Positions 1 to 7,502 of a DNA stretch of 35,237 bases are shown piece by piece (positions within the stretch are counted from its first letter, which is position 1; each line of letters begins with the position of its first letter). The translations under genes and the position numbers were made by a program. This DNA is from an uncultured Bacteroides sp. Lineage in GTDB: Bacteria > Bacteroidota > Bacteroidia > Bacteroidales > Bacteroidaceae. Location of the stretch: contig NZ_CANRPM010000030.1 of NCBI RefSeq assembly GCF_947632445.1, forward strand, positions 1 through 35,237. Reading direction: 5' to 3'. The notes under the pieces are model-generated. The model did no database searches, was not told the DNA's origin, and saw nothing but the letters and a program-made list of their open reading frames with translations.

Positions 1-332
1 ATGTGGCTGAAGATGCTGTTTTAGAAATTAGTTTTGTAGGTTACAAAACACAATCTATTCCAGTTAAAGGCCTAAGTCCTATTAATGTTACATTGGTTGA
101 AGATGCTGAGCGTGGTACTCGTTCAATCGACAACTCCAATGACCCTCTTTATGTAGTCGATGGAGTTCCTTTGACTGCCGGTTCGATGGCAGACCTTAAC
201 CCGAACGATTTCGAGTCAATGAGAATCTTGAAAGACTCGTCTGCAACTGCAATCTATGGTTCTCGTGGTGCAAACGGTGTCGTTCTGATTACTACTAAAA
301 AAGGAACCAAAGGAAAAGCTTCAATTAATTAA
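1..332 (+). pseudogene. SusC/RagA-like TonB-dependent receptor, 5' and 3' truncated remnant
   Basis: The open frame enters from the left edge of the window and stops at 330-332. It begins with the end of a carboxypeptidase-regulatory-like domain ([14 protein letters not shown], then [10 protein letters not shown]). It then jumps directly to the plug-domain signature [10 protein letters not shown], followed by [38 protein letters not shown] and KGKASIN. In intact SusC proteins the TonB box and the first part of the plug, several tens of residues, lie between VTLVEDAE and RGTRSI, so this copy carries an in-frame internal deletion. The entire beta-barrel is also missing: the frame ends at the terminal repeat of an IS982-like element, whose first bases supply the TAA stop. 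No barrel sequence follows the element. SusC proteins import glycans with SusD partners, but this remnant cannot form a pore. Recognition of the family is secure; loss of function is inferred. Confidence 0.85.
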
Positions 333-560
333 CGTGAGTTCGACGAATTCAAAACAATGCAAGCTGTGTGTCAATCGTTCTCATGACATTGATACACGGC
401 TTCTTTGGAAAGCAGCAATATGCGGCAATTGCACTCAATAGGTTGACAATAAAATTATCAAAAGTTCCATGCCTTGAATGTTCCACTTGTGCTATATTTT
501 TGAGTTCATTTCGCTAATCACCAATTTTATAAGCATTTACAATTTGGCGAACTCACGTTA
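330..560 (-). mobile_element. Internally deleted IS982-family element (MITE-like, 231 bp)
   Basis: The ends are inverted repeats. TAACGTGAGTTCG at 330-342 matches the reverse complement of 548-560 perfectly over 13 bp, and 18 of the first 21 bp match. On the minus strand, from about 507 down to the TGA at 349-351, the sequence encodes a transposase C-terminus: ELKNIAQVEHS, FDNFIVNLLSAIA, FPKKP and a final TIDTQLALF. This matches the end of IS982-family DDE transposases of Bacteroidales. The N-terminus and catalytic core are gone, and a short leader (509-547) is fused directly to this tail. No target-site duplication is visible between the left flank (ending at 329) and the right flank (from 561), which suggests later rearrangement. 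A related relic lies at 33431-33675 in the same orientation. Confidence 0.8.
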
Positions 561-571
561 AGATATTAATT

Positions 572-1120
572 TTATGATAGTATCATATAAAATATTGGGA
601 TCATTATTCCAACCAACAGATACCATTTGCCTCTTCCAGCTATGCCATTCTTTCCTTTAATCATAAAAAGTCCGGATATGGCAAAGAATACAAGTGAAAA
701 AGCGAAGAAATCGCCCATAAAGCTCCATCCATTTACACGATTGCAATGAAGCCTGTTAAACCAGTATATTACAGGACGTTTCTCATGAGTTTCGTATTCT
801 GTGACACCTGTAAACGAGTTATATATTCCTACTCCTCCTTCCAGCATGATTCTGAAGTGTTCATCGTCAATTCTAAGAATCTTTTTCAGGTGCGGCAGTC
901 CTGAATCCGAATTCCATTCGGCGATTATTTCATCAGTGTCCATCCCTTTTTTCAATTCCACTCCGGCTTCTGTGGTCTTAAATGCAGGATCCTTTCCGTC
1001 CATGTGGTTCAGCAGGAATCCGGACACTCCGTAAACCAAACACAAACCCACCATAAGAAAGCCCAGGTCGCGATGAATAACCCTCAACCAATATGAAAAA
1101 CTTTTATTCAATGATTTCAT
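572..1120 (-). CDS. PepSY-associated transmembrane protein
   Basis: A protein of about 182 residues with an N-terminal helix (LGFLMVGLCLVYGVSGFLLN), an extracytoplasmic domain of about 80 residues, and two C-terminal helices (FFAFSLVFFAISGLFMI and WYLLVGIMIPIFYMIL). The layout and the His-containing motifs (VIHRDLGF near the N-terminus, WFNRLHCNRV before helix 2) fit PepSY-associated TM proteins. That group includes relatives of siderophore-reductase-like proteins. I chose the ATG at 1120 rather than the upstream in-frame ATG at 1138 because it gives MKSLNKSF, a normal cytoplasmic start; it overlaps the previous gene by 17 bp. It is the last gene of the receptor operon. A role in metal or heme handling is inferred from family and context only. 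Confidence 0.7.
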   Translation of the reverse strand: MKSLNKSFSYWLRVIHRDLGFLMVGLCLVYGVSGFLLNHMDGKDPAFKTTEAGVELKKGMDTDEIIAEWNSDSGLPHLKKILRIDDEHFRIMLEGGVGIYNSFTGVTEYETHEKRPVIYWFNRLHCNRVNGWSFMGDFFAFSLVFFAISGLFMIKGKNGIAGRGKWYLLVGIMIPIFYMILS

Positions 1121-1655
1121 AATCGGTTCCTTCCACATAATAGACCGAATAATAATCTTTATTGTTTTCCTTCATCCACTTACGCATGTTATTTATATTG
1201 CTCAACTCTGCATCACAAATTTCTCCATCGCTTTCTTGTCTCTGCTTTCCCTTCAGTTCCTCTTCTGCCTGATCAATATATTCTTTTGTAAGTTTATTCT
1301 CTTTCAGGACTCCTTTGATGACGAGTTCAGAACCGATAAGCTCGCGGTTGAAGCCGCCGATATTTCCTCTCGCTTCTACACGAATGGATGTCTTCTGGTC
1401 ATTACCCATAACGAAACATCTGCGTCCCGAATGTTTACATGTGTGTGTCACGAAACCTTTCAGCGTTATTTCCTTACCGACTTCCTTCTCTGCATTCTGA
1501 AGGATTTCTTCCACATACAAAGCTTTTGAAACATCAATTCCCTGAGCGACCTGCTCGGTCGTTGAAGATTCTTCTGACTGTTTTTTACTGTTTCCACATG
1601 ATGTAAATGCCATGCCAACAGTCAGGCATACAACAAAAAAATAAAGTTTTCTCAT
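1104..1655 (-). CDS. Lipoprotein with OB-fold-like domain
   Basis: This 183-residue protein starts with a lipoprotein signal peptide ending in the lipobox TSC (lipidated Cys about residue 20), followed by a polar Ser/Gln/Glu-rich tether. The globular part (about residues 45-140) has the alternating strands of an OB-fold-like domain, for example VGKEITLKGFVTHTCKHSG, CFVMGNDQKTSIRVEA and LIGSELVIKGVL. A cluster of Cys and His residues (HTCKHSGRRC) could bind metal or heme. The C-terminus is charged and helical. It lies 45 bp after the DUF4857 gene and overlaps the start of the PepSY-type gene, so it should be co-transcribed and probably acts in the periplasm with that partner. The fold assignment is by pattern; the function is unknown. 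Confidence 0.55.
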   Translation of the reverse strand: MRKLYFFVVCLTVGMAFTSCGNSKKQSEESSTTEQVAQGIDVSKALYVEEILQNAEKEVGKEITLKGFVTHTCKHSGRRCFVMGNDQKTSIRVEARGNIGGFNRELIGSELVIKGVLKENKLTKEYIDQAEEELKGKQRQESDGEICDAELSNINNMRKWMKENNKDYYSVYYVEGTDYEIIE

Positions 1656-1700
1656 TTCAATAAAATCTGATTAAGTTTATAATTAATTCATCTCTAAAAT

Positions 1701-2945
1701 TTACTCGAATCTGTTCCTTGGCAATAATAAAAGTGCTATAATACCCGTGATCCCAGCCAATGCTATCACTGAAGATACGATAAGATTCTTGTGAAAGGCT
1801 GATCTTTTTCTCATGAATACAAAAAACAGCAGCGCCAATATGACGGACAGTATCCATGCCCATGCCGAGAAATGGAGGACATAACAACCTATATAGCCAT
1901 TGTCAGGCGAAGCCGGCGACAATATTACAGGGAAAACGACATCCGCTACCTTGTCCCATATTCCAATCTCTTTCTCCTGATGATAAGTTGACAATGACTC
2001 TAAAGTAGATGTTTTAAGTCCATAGCAGTCCATAGCTTCAGAGTTGCATACCCTTACTGTCCAATAAAGCATATTGCCCATGATTGTGATGTCATCTTTG
2101 GCTATGTCGACAGGACGTATATCCATCCTGACAAATCTGTAGCCGCCGTCCTCATCGCTTTCTACTATACCCAATTCTCCATCCTGCCCGAAGAGATAAC
2201 CGTAAAATCTCTTGTCGCCGACCTCGCGCATGACAAACCATTTTACAGCAACCTGCTTACTTACTCCGGTATTCCTCACGAAAGGACGTCCGTTCACCAT
2301 CTTTACATGAAACAACTCGCCTTTGCTGTCCAGACAGAAATAACCTTCTTCATAAGCTTTGCGTACAGTGGGGTTACCCCAAAATGCCTTTGCAGGAAAC
2401 TCGAATCCTTTTTCCAGAAGTTCTTCGGTAAACATCTTACTCTTGGCATGATTTACAGAGTTGGTCTCGGAATTGACAAAGACCATTTCACTGTCGTCCA
2501 TTCTGAAATAATCACCCGGCAATGACAAATTTCCCCTTATAGGCATCGCCTCGAGCAATACTCCCATCTTGGGTTGTGGAGAATGAACGTCCGACGGCCT
2601 GAAACGATACACCACCTGTTTTGAACGCAGAATCTTAACATCCATTGCATGCCCTTCGAGTGAGTCAGGCAAGTTCCCATTCATGGCCAGTTGTCTGTAG
2701 TTCAACAGCGGCAAGAGGGAATCGTATTGCGAACGTGGATAGACATTTCCTTTAACGTCGCGGAAAGCATCCTTCGTCTCACGAAAATCTATTATACATA
2801 GCTCTTTCAGCCGTGAACTATAGTACATCAGAGGATATCCATTCGACTCATATACCATTTTCTTTACCAGAGCCGGTATCGACCACGAAGTTATGATTGT
2901 GGTCAGAACAAGGATTATCACATATATAATATTCTTAAATCTCAT
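1701..2945 (-). CDS. DUF4857-type membrane protein of the ABC cluster
   Basis: A 414-residue protein with one N-terminal membrane segment (about residues 5-23), a large extracytoplasmic region of about 330 residues rich in beta strands, and two C-terminal helices (about 361-379 and 388-408) separated by a basic loop (MRKRSAFHKN). This matches my recollection of Bacteroidetes DUF4857 proteins, which sit beside small ABC ATPase/permease pairs. The extracytoplasmic part has repeated strand-turn units (DSKGELFHVKMVNGRPFV; GQDGELGIVESDEDGG) reminiscent of propeller blades. It follows the permease gene after 38 bp. It probably forms the periplasmic or membrane part of the transporter complex. The biochemical role is unknown. 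Confidence 0.6.
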   Translation of the reverse strand: MRFKNIIYVIILVLTTIITSWSIPALVKKMVYESNGYPLMYYSSRLKELCIIDFRETKDAFRDVKGNVYPRSQYDSLLPLLNYRQLAMNGNLPDSLEGHAMDVKILRSKQVVYRFRPSDVHSPQPKMGVLLEAMPIRGNLSLPGDYFRMDDSEMVFVNSETNSVNHAKSKMFTEELLEKGFEFPAKAFWGNPTVRKAYEEGYFCLDSKGELFHVKMVNGRPFVRNTGVSKQVAVKWFVMREVGDKRFYGYLFGQDGELGIVESDEDGGYRFVRMDIRPVDIAKDDITIMGNMLYWTVRVCNSEAMDCYGLKTSTLESLSTYHQEKEIGIWDKVADVVFPVILSPASPDNGYIGCYVLHFSAWAWILSVILALLFFVFMRKRSAFHKNLIVSSVIALAGITGIIALLLLPRNRFE

Positions 2946-2983
2946 ATCCGGATACAGTTTATATTGTTAACGATAAAATCATC

Positions 2984-3658
2984 TTACTGAATTCCCTGTT
3001 TGAATCTGACACACGAATAGAAAGGGAAAACAAACGACGAAACAAGCACAAGAAGCATACCCCATCCAAAGGCTGAATAGGTTTCAGGATAATCAGAGAC
3101 AAACAGCACAGACAGCAGTCCCACTGAAATCAGCATATTGAATATCCTCTGTTTCCAGCCGGGTTCTACGCATATCCATACCGTAAATCCATATCCGGAA
3201 AGACCGGCAGTAACCCACGGCAGGAATTGTGAAACCATCATACACACTACTTCAGTAGGCAGGACCAGGCCGATAATGGCCGACATAAAGATTACACAAG
3301 CCAAATACATAGCAAACAATACTCCATAGCCATACAGCAGCATTGCCGATATCAGCCGGGTTTCGCCGGCAGGAAGATGCAAGGTCAGTTTGAGCCTCTT
3401 GTTTGTCATTTCAGGGACAAACTGTACTATAGCCATCGAAATGCCTGATAAGGGTATCAGATACATCATCAAGCTTGAGACTGATGCCCCTTGAAATATA
3501 AATCCATACCAAATGTTAACCGCCTCTTCTATTCTTATGGCATACGTAATGTCAATATAAGAATATACAGCTACGGCAGCCGACAGGGTAAAAGCTACAA
3601 GAATAAACTTTCTTGTCTTCATCCATTCTTTATATGATAGAGCTTTAAACAAATTCAT
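2984..3658 (-). CDS. ABC transporter permease subunit (ABC-2-like)
   Basis: A 224-residue, strongly hydrophobic protein with about six membrane helices, for example FILVAFTLSAAVAVYSYI near the N-terminus, then SSLMMYLIPLSGISMAI, LYGYGVLFAMYLACVIFM and two C-terminal helices. The cytoplasmic N-terminus MNLFKALSYKEWMKTRK resembles the coupling region of ABC-2-type permeases. Length and topology fit a half-permease working with the ATPase encoded 20 bp upstream and perhaps with the DUF4857 protein encoded just downstream. The direction of transport and the substrate cannot be inferred; ABC-2 permeases are mostly exporters. Confidence 0.65.
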   Translation of the reverse strand: MNLFKALSYKEWMKTRKFILVAFTLSAAVAVYSYIDITYAIRIEEAVNIWYGFIFQGASVSSLMMYLIPLSGISMAIVQFVPEMTNKRLKLTLHLPAGETRLISAMLLYGYGVLFAMYLACVIFMSAIIGLVLPTEVVCMMVSQFLPWVTAGLSGYGFTVWICVEPGWKQRIFNMLISVGLLSVLFVSDYPETYSAFGWGMLLVLVSSFVFPFYSCVRFKQGIQ

Positions 3659-3678
3659 ATTATATCATTTTATCATTA

Positions 3679-4560
3679 TCAATATTTTCCGGTAAGGCCA
3701 ATGAATGCATCCTCAAGAGAGAGTTTCTCTTCTGTAATCTCTTTTACTCCCTTAACAGAGAGCTTTGACAGTACCTCTTTTTTATTTAGGAAAGAATACA
3801 CTTCCCATTTGTCGCCAAGCATGGACGGATTCCGGAAGTCATTGTCGGCCTCTATTCTGAAATCCGGTCCCGGTGTGATGAACCTGTATCTCTTGAAGTT
3901 GTCCATTATCTCCTTGACCGGTTTGTGGAGCAACAGACGGCCGTAATCCATTATCATACAGTCGTCTATAAGCATTTCCATATCTTGGATAATATGCGAA
4001 GTCAGGAACACGGTCTTGCTTTCTGCCGATGCATATTCTTTAAGATATTCCACAAAGAGACGGCGATAGCCGGGATCAAGTCCCATAGAAAAGTCATCCA
4101 ATATCAGCAAATCCGGGTCCTGTGCAAACAAAAGCCCCAAAGCCACCTGCGATCGCTGACCGCAGGACATTGTGGAAATTTTCTGCGTAGGAAGCACTTG
4201 CAGTCTTTTCAGAAGTTCATAATATGCCTCCTTTTTCCATTTGGGGAAAAATGCAGAATAGAACTTTTCTATCTGCTGTACATTGAAATACGTATGCTGC
4301 ACATGCCCTTCCAGCAACAGGCCTACTCTTGATTTTGTGGAAGGACTGATGTTATCCATATCCTCACCAAACAGGCGACATATGCCGGAACGGGGTTTCA
4401 GGTAACCATTCAGAATATTTATAATGGTTGTTTTCCCTGTTCCATTCTTACCTAACAGACCTAAAACCTTACCTTTTTCAACATCAAAACTAAGGTCGGC
4501 ATAAATCAGTCTGTCTCCATAATAATGCGTAATTTTATCACATTCTATAATCTTTTCCAT
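3679..4560 (-). CDS. ABC transporter ATP-binding protein
   Basis: A 293-residue nucleotide-binding subunit. The Walker A motif is GKNGTGKTT (residues 37-45), Walker B is LLILDD (about 151-156), the D-loop is SMGLD and the switch His lies in LTSHI (His189). The signature motif reads MSCGQ instead of LSGGQ (131-135). The residue after the Walker B Asp, normally the catalytic Glu, is Asp (LILDDF). The Q-loop position (GLLLEGH) shows no clear Gln. The last 90 residues form a C-terminal extension seen in many ABC-2-type ATPases. It should hydrolyse ATP to drive the neighbouring permease, perhaps slowly given the altered motifs. It sits between the DUF6850 gene (11 bp upstream) and the permease gene. 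Confidence 0.85.
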   Translation of the reverse strand: MEKIIECDKITHYYGDRLIYADLSFDVEKGKVLGLLGKNGTGKTTIINILNGYLKPRSGICRLFGEDMDNISPSTKSRVGLLLEGHVQHTYFNVQQIEKFYSAFFPKWKKEAYYELLKRLQVLPTQKISTMSCGQRSQVALGLLFAQDPDLLILDDFSMGLDPGYRRLFVEYLKEYASAESKTVFLTSHIIQDMEMLIDDCMIMDYGRLLLHKPVKEIMDNFKRYRFITPGPDFRIEADNDFRNPSMLGDKWEVYSFLNKKEVLSKLSVKGVKEITEEKLSLEDAFIGLTGKY

Positions 4561-4571
4561 ATATGTTATAA

Positions 4572-6185
4572 TTAGAATTTAACTCCTGCCGAAAGACCGC
4601 ATACCATGTGTTTCTTACCTTTCAGACTTGTATTCAGGGTTATCAGATAAGTAAAATCGACATTTAAAAACAGCGACAGCTTTCTCGTTATTCCTCTTTC
4701 ACAGCTCAAAGAGGCACAAGACTTTACCTGACTTGCTGTGTTATAATCATACTCCTGCACAAGTAAATTGTCAAGCGAAACCGGTGCTTTCTGATTTTCA
4801 GAAACACCGGTATATGTTCCGTCGTCGTTCATATTCCCCCATCCTGTTGAATATCCGCCTGTCAAAGAAAATGTGTAGATATGTTTCTTCCTAAACCAGT
4901 TCTTTTTTACGAACAAATCCGCATGTACGGAATTGATGTCCTGCTTTCTGTAGAACGGATATTGGGAAGCTGTTACAAGCCGCGAATAATATCCTGTACC
5001 CATACCGGCAGACCAATCGGAACGTCTTATACCGTTCCCTGAAAGAAAAGAATACGTAACGTCTATTCCTTTCCATTCTTTCTCGCCTACTTTATTGCTT
5101 CCATAATAAACTATTTGCGACACTCCGTTGGCATCAGTACTTTCTTTATACGAGTTCTCATTATTCTCTAACGATTTGCTGAACACATTCAACTCTATCA
5201 CATGAAACGAACGAGGTTTTTCTATTATAAGTTTCGACTTGTACTCCGGTCCGGTAGAATTGTGATTACTATAAGTGATTGAAGTGGAGGAACCGGTTCC
5301 AAACTGTCCTTTATCCTTATAAAATCCAAACTCGTTAAACCACTTCACCCCGGCCGTTTCCCATAATAGTTGCAAAGCACCACCGTTGGTCCGTGTAAAC
5401 AATGGAAGAGCATTGGAAGTATAGCCACTCTCACCGAACAATTCGCTACGCCCATAAAATCCACCGAAGCTTATTAGCGAAGTATATTGCCTGTCGGTAT
5501 TGCCATAGATATTAAATGAAACCCTCTGAATGTTTCTTCTGTAAACATAGACTGAACCGAAAGTTACATTATCTGTGATTTTATATTTGCCTCCCAAAGA
5601 CAGGCCTAAATCCATCATCGAATTCTGATGCCTCAAATCCTTGAACTTGGCATAATTCTCGACGGCATATTCCACGGAAGCTCCCAGTGAAGTCCTTGAG
5701 TTCAGCGAATATCCTGCTTTTCCGATCAATGAATACCGTTCCCTGCGTTTTGTCCCTGCATTGGACTTATCCATCTCTACAATATCAAAAGGAGTATGTT
5801 CCGGATTGATAAAGGCAGAACCTGACATGTTCTTGCCTTTATCCGTTTCATAAGATATTGCACCTGACAGCATCAGACGTTCACTAAAACGATAATACGA
5901 TTCTGTCCTTATCTCAAAATCCTTGCTGTCGTCAGACTGATAATAATTCACCATATCACCTTTACGAATATGGCAGTTCAGTTTCAGATATGACAGGTTC
6001 GGACATTTTACGTCTGTCAGGAAAGAAGCATTTTTGCTCTGTGATGCATGAAACTTCAGAACCGTCTCGTTATAATCCATATCTGTAACCGCAGGATAAT
6101 TATCAGCATGGGCAGGCATGGCAACGAGAATCATTATTCCCGTTGCCATTGCCATCCTAAGATTGTCGGTATTCACCAAATACAT
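4572..6185 (-). CDS. DUF6850-family outer membrane beta-barrel protein
   Basis: About 537 residues. After a signal peptide (MATGIMILVAMPAHA, cleavage around ADN) the protein is a long series of amphipathic strands with aromatic girdle residues and ends in GLSAGVKF, whose terminal Phe is typical of outer membrane barrels. I recall this type as DUF6850, encoded beside DUF4876 lipoproteins and TonB receptors. The start is set at the ATG at 6185, seven bases after the upstream stop; an in-frame TTG at 6191 and an internal ATG (MAMATG) are alternatives. It probably forms a second outer membrane channel or surface component of the same system. The ligand is unknown. Confidence 0.65.
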   Translation of the reverse strand: MYLVNTDNLRMAMATGIMILVAMPAHADNYPAVTDMDYNETVLKFHASQSKNASFLTDVKCPNLSYLKLNCHIRKGDMVNYYQSDDSKDFEIRTESYYRFSERLMLSGAISYETDKGKNMSGSAFINPEHTPFDIVEMDKSNAGTKRRERYSLIGKAGYSLNSRTSLGASVEYAVENYAKFKDLRHQNSMMDLGLSLGGKYKITDNVTFGSVYVYRRNIQRVSFNIYGNTDRQYTSLISFGGFYGRSELFGESGYTSNALPLFTRTNGGALQLLWETAGVKWFNEFGFYKDKGQFGTGSSTSITYSNHNSTGPEYKSKLIIEKPRSFHVIELNVFSKSLENNENSYKESTDANGVSQIVYYGSNKVGEKEWKGIDVTYSFLSGNGIRRSDWSAGMGTGYYSRLVTASQYPFYRKQDINSVHADLFVKKNWFRKKHIYTFSLTGGYSTGWGNMNDDGTYTGVSENQKAPVSLDNLLVQEYDYNTASQVKSCASLSCERGITRKLSLFLNVDFTYLITLNTSLKGKKHMVCGLSAGVKF

Positions 6186-6192
6186 AATCAAA

Positions 6193-7497
6193 TCAGTTTC
6201 TTAATGAGGCCTTGCTTCTCTGATGGAAATCGGCTGTAGAATTGTTTGTGTCCATATAAACTATTCTTGCACCATTCTTTATTGAAGCTTCAGCGTCTAT
6301 TCCGCTTGGGTCGGTAGAATCATCTACACCGAACGAATAATTGTATACAAGTTTGCCCTCATTCTCTTTAATTGCTTCAGTAGCTTCCTTGTCAACGTTC
6401 CTGTAAAGAGTGTAGCCCATCTTGGCTGTCATTTCCACATAACCTGCATCAATTGTAGGCAGAAGCCTTTTCTGATTATTGGGCTGTCCTTTTGCAAAAA
6501 CTTCAATTCCGTCGACAACCCATTCCACAGGAACTTTTCTGCGAACCTGATTGGAGCCGTACATGTTCTCATTATCCGGATTGTCAACGAACTCCTTGAG
6601 AGTCGTTCCCTGAGGACGGACGATATAGAATGCCGGACCGGAGTTGCTCAGAGGCCATGCATTGCCCAATCCGTAATTATAAACCTTCAAATAGTGTTCT
6701 GTAGGTATTAATTCGGAAGGGGTTGGATAATAAGCAGTGTTGCTGTAATCCTCAATGTCATAACAGCAATAATACTCGCTGTTTGCATAATTGATTGACT
6801 GTGAATAGGTCTTTGTATTATCTACAGCCCCGCAGATTGCGATGACGATCTGTTTCCCGGGTTCCAGTTTTACATTATTCTCAAAATACCACAAACCGTT
6901 TCCGGCCGGAATCCATCCTTCAGAAGCGTAAAAGAGTTCTCCATTAACATAATCTTTATTGGCAGCTTGCGAGTTGTAAGGATTTACCATGGCAAGGGCA
7001 AAATCGCTTATATCGATAGTTGCAGATGAATTGTTGTAGAGTATTACATACTGATCTTTCGCAAAAGATCCCGAACCGTCGTCCATCGGACATCCGCCTA
7101 CGTATAGTTCTTTGATTACTACCGACCCGCCTTTGGAAAGTTTCAGATCTATGAAAGCCTCCACATTTTCCGTGGCGGCATTTACATTGCTATTTACCCC
7201 GTTAAAAAGACAAACTTCTGCATCTATCACTCTTTGTTCGGAAGCAGATGCCTCATATATGCCATTGGGTACCTCGAATAGAGCCGTACCTTCGGCACCG
7301 GTCTTTTCTGAAAACACTGCACCGGTAGAAGTATTCTTCAATGAAACTTCCACTCCTTCTGACGGACCATACCCTTCGGGATACACCAGCTGAATCTTTA
7401 CATTACTTAATTCATATTGCGGATTGTCTTCATCCGTACATGAATAGACTGACAAACCAAGCATCAGCATGCTTAAAATGAAAAATTGTTTTCTCAT
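6193..7497 (-). CDS. DUF4876 lipoprotein
   Basis: A 434-residue lipoprotein: the signal peptide ends in VYSC (lipidated Cys about residue 20), followed by TDEDNP, an acidic stretch that could act as a surface-export signal as in other Bacteroidetes lipoproteins. Residues about 30-115 look like an Ig-like or carboxypeptidase-regulatory fold (VKIQLVYPEGYGPSEGVEVS; NTSTGAVFSEKTGAEGTALF). A lamin-tail-like beta-sandwich follows (VVIKELYVGGCP, QYVILYNNSSATIDISDFAL, PAGNGLWYFENNVKLEPGKQ). The C-terminal part carries a lone VEWVVDGIEVF motif. It is five bases after the TonB receptor gene, so it is likely the receptor's surface partner, analogous in position to SusD but unrelated in fold. Its ligand is unknown. 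Confidence 0.7.
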   Translation of the reverse strand: MRKQFFILSMLMLGLSVYSCTDEDNPQYELSNVKIQLVYPEGYGPSEGVEVSLKNTSTGAVFSEKTGAEGTALFEVPNGIYEASASEQRVIDAEVCLFNGVNSNVNAATENVEAFIDLKLSKGGSVVIKELYVGGCPMDDGSGSFAKDQYVILYNNSSATIDISDFALAMVNPYNSQAANKDYVNGELFYASEGWIPAGNGLWYFENNVKLEPGKQIVIAICGAVDNTKTYSQSINYANSEYYCCYDIEDYSNTAYYPTPSELIPTEHYLKVYNYGLGNAWPLSNSGPAFYIVRPQGTTLKEFVDNPDNENMYGSNQVRRKVPVEWVVDGIEVFAKGQPNNQKRLLPTIDAGYVEMTAKMGYTLYRNVDKEATEAIKENEGKLVYNYSFGVDDSTDPSGIDAEASIKNGARIVYMDTNNSTADFHQRSKASLRN

Positions 7498-7502
7498 AAT
7501 CG

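Noticed and set aside
330..560. A functional transposable element
   Set aside because: Only the last third of a transposase remains and the catalytic residues are missing; it could move only with help from a full-length copy elsewhere.
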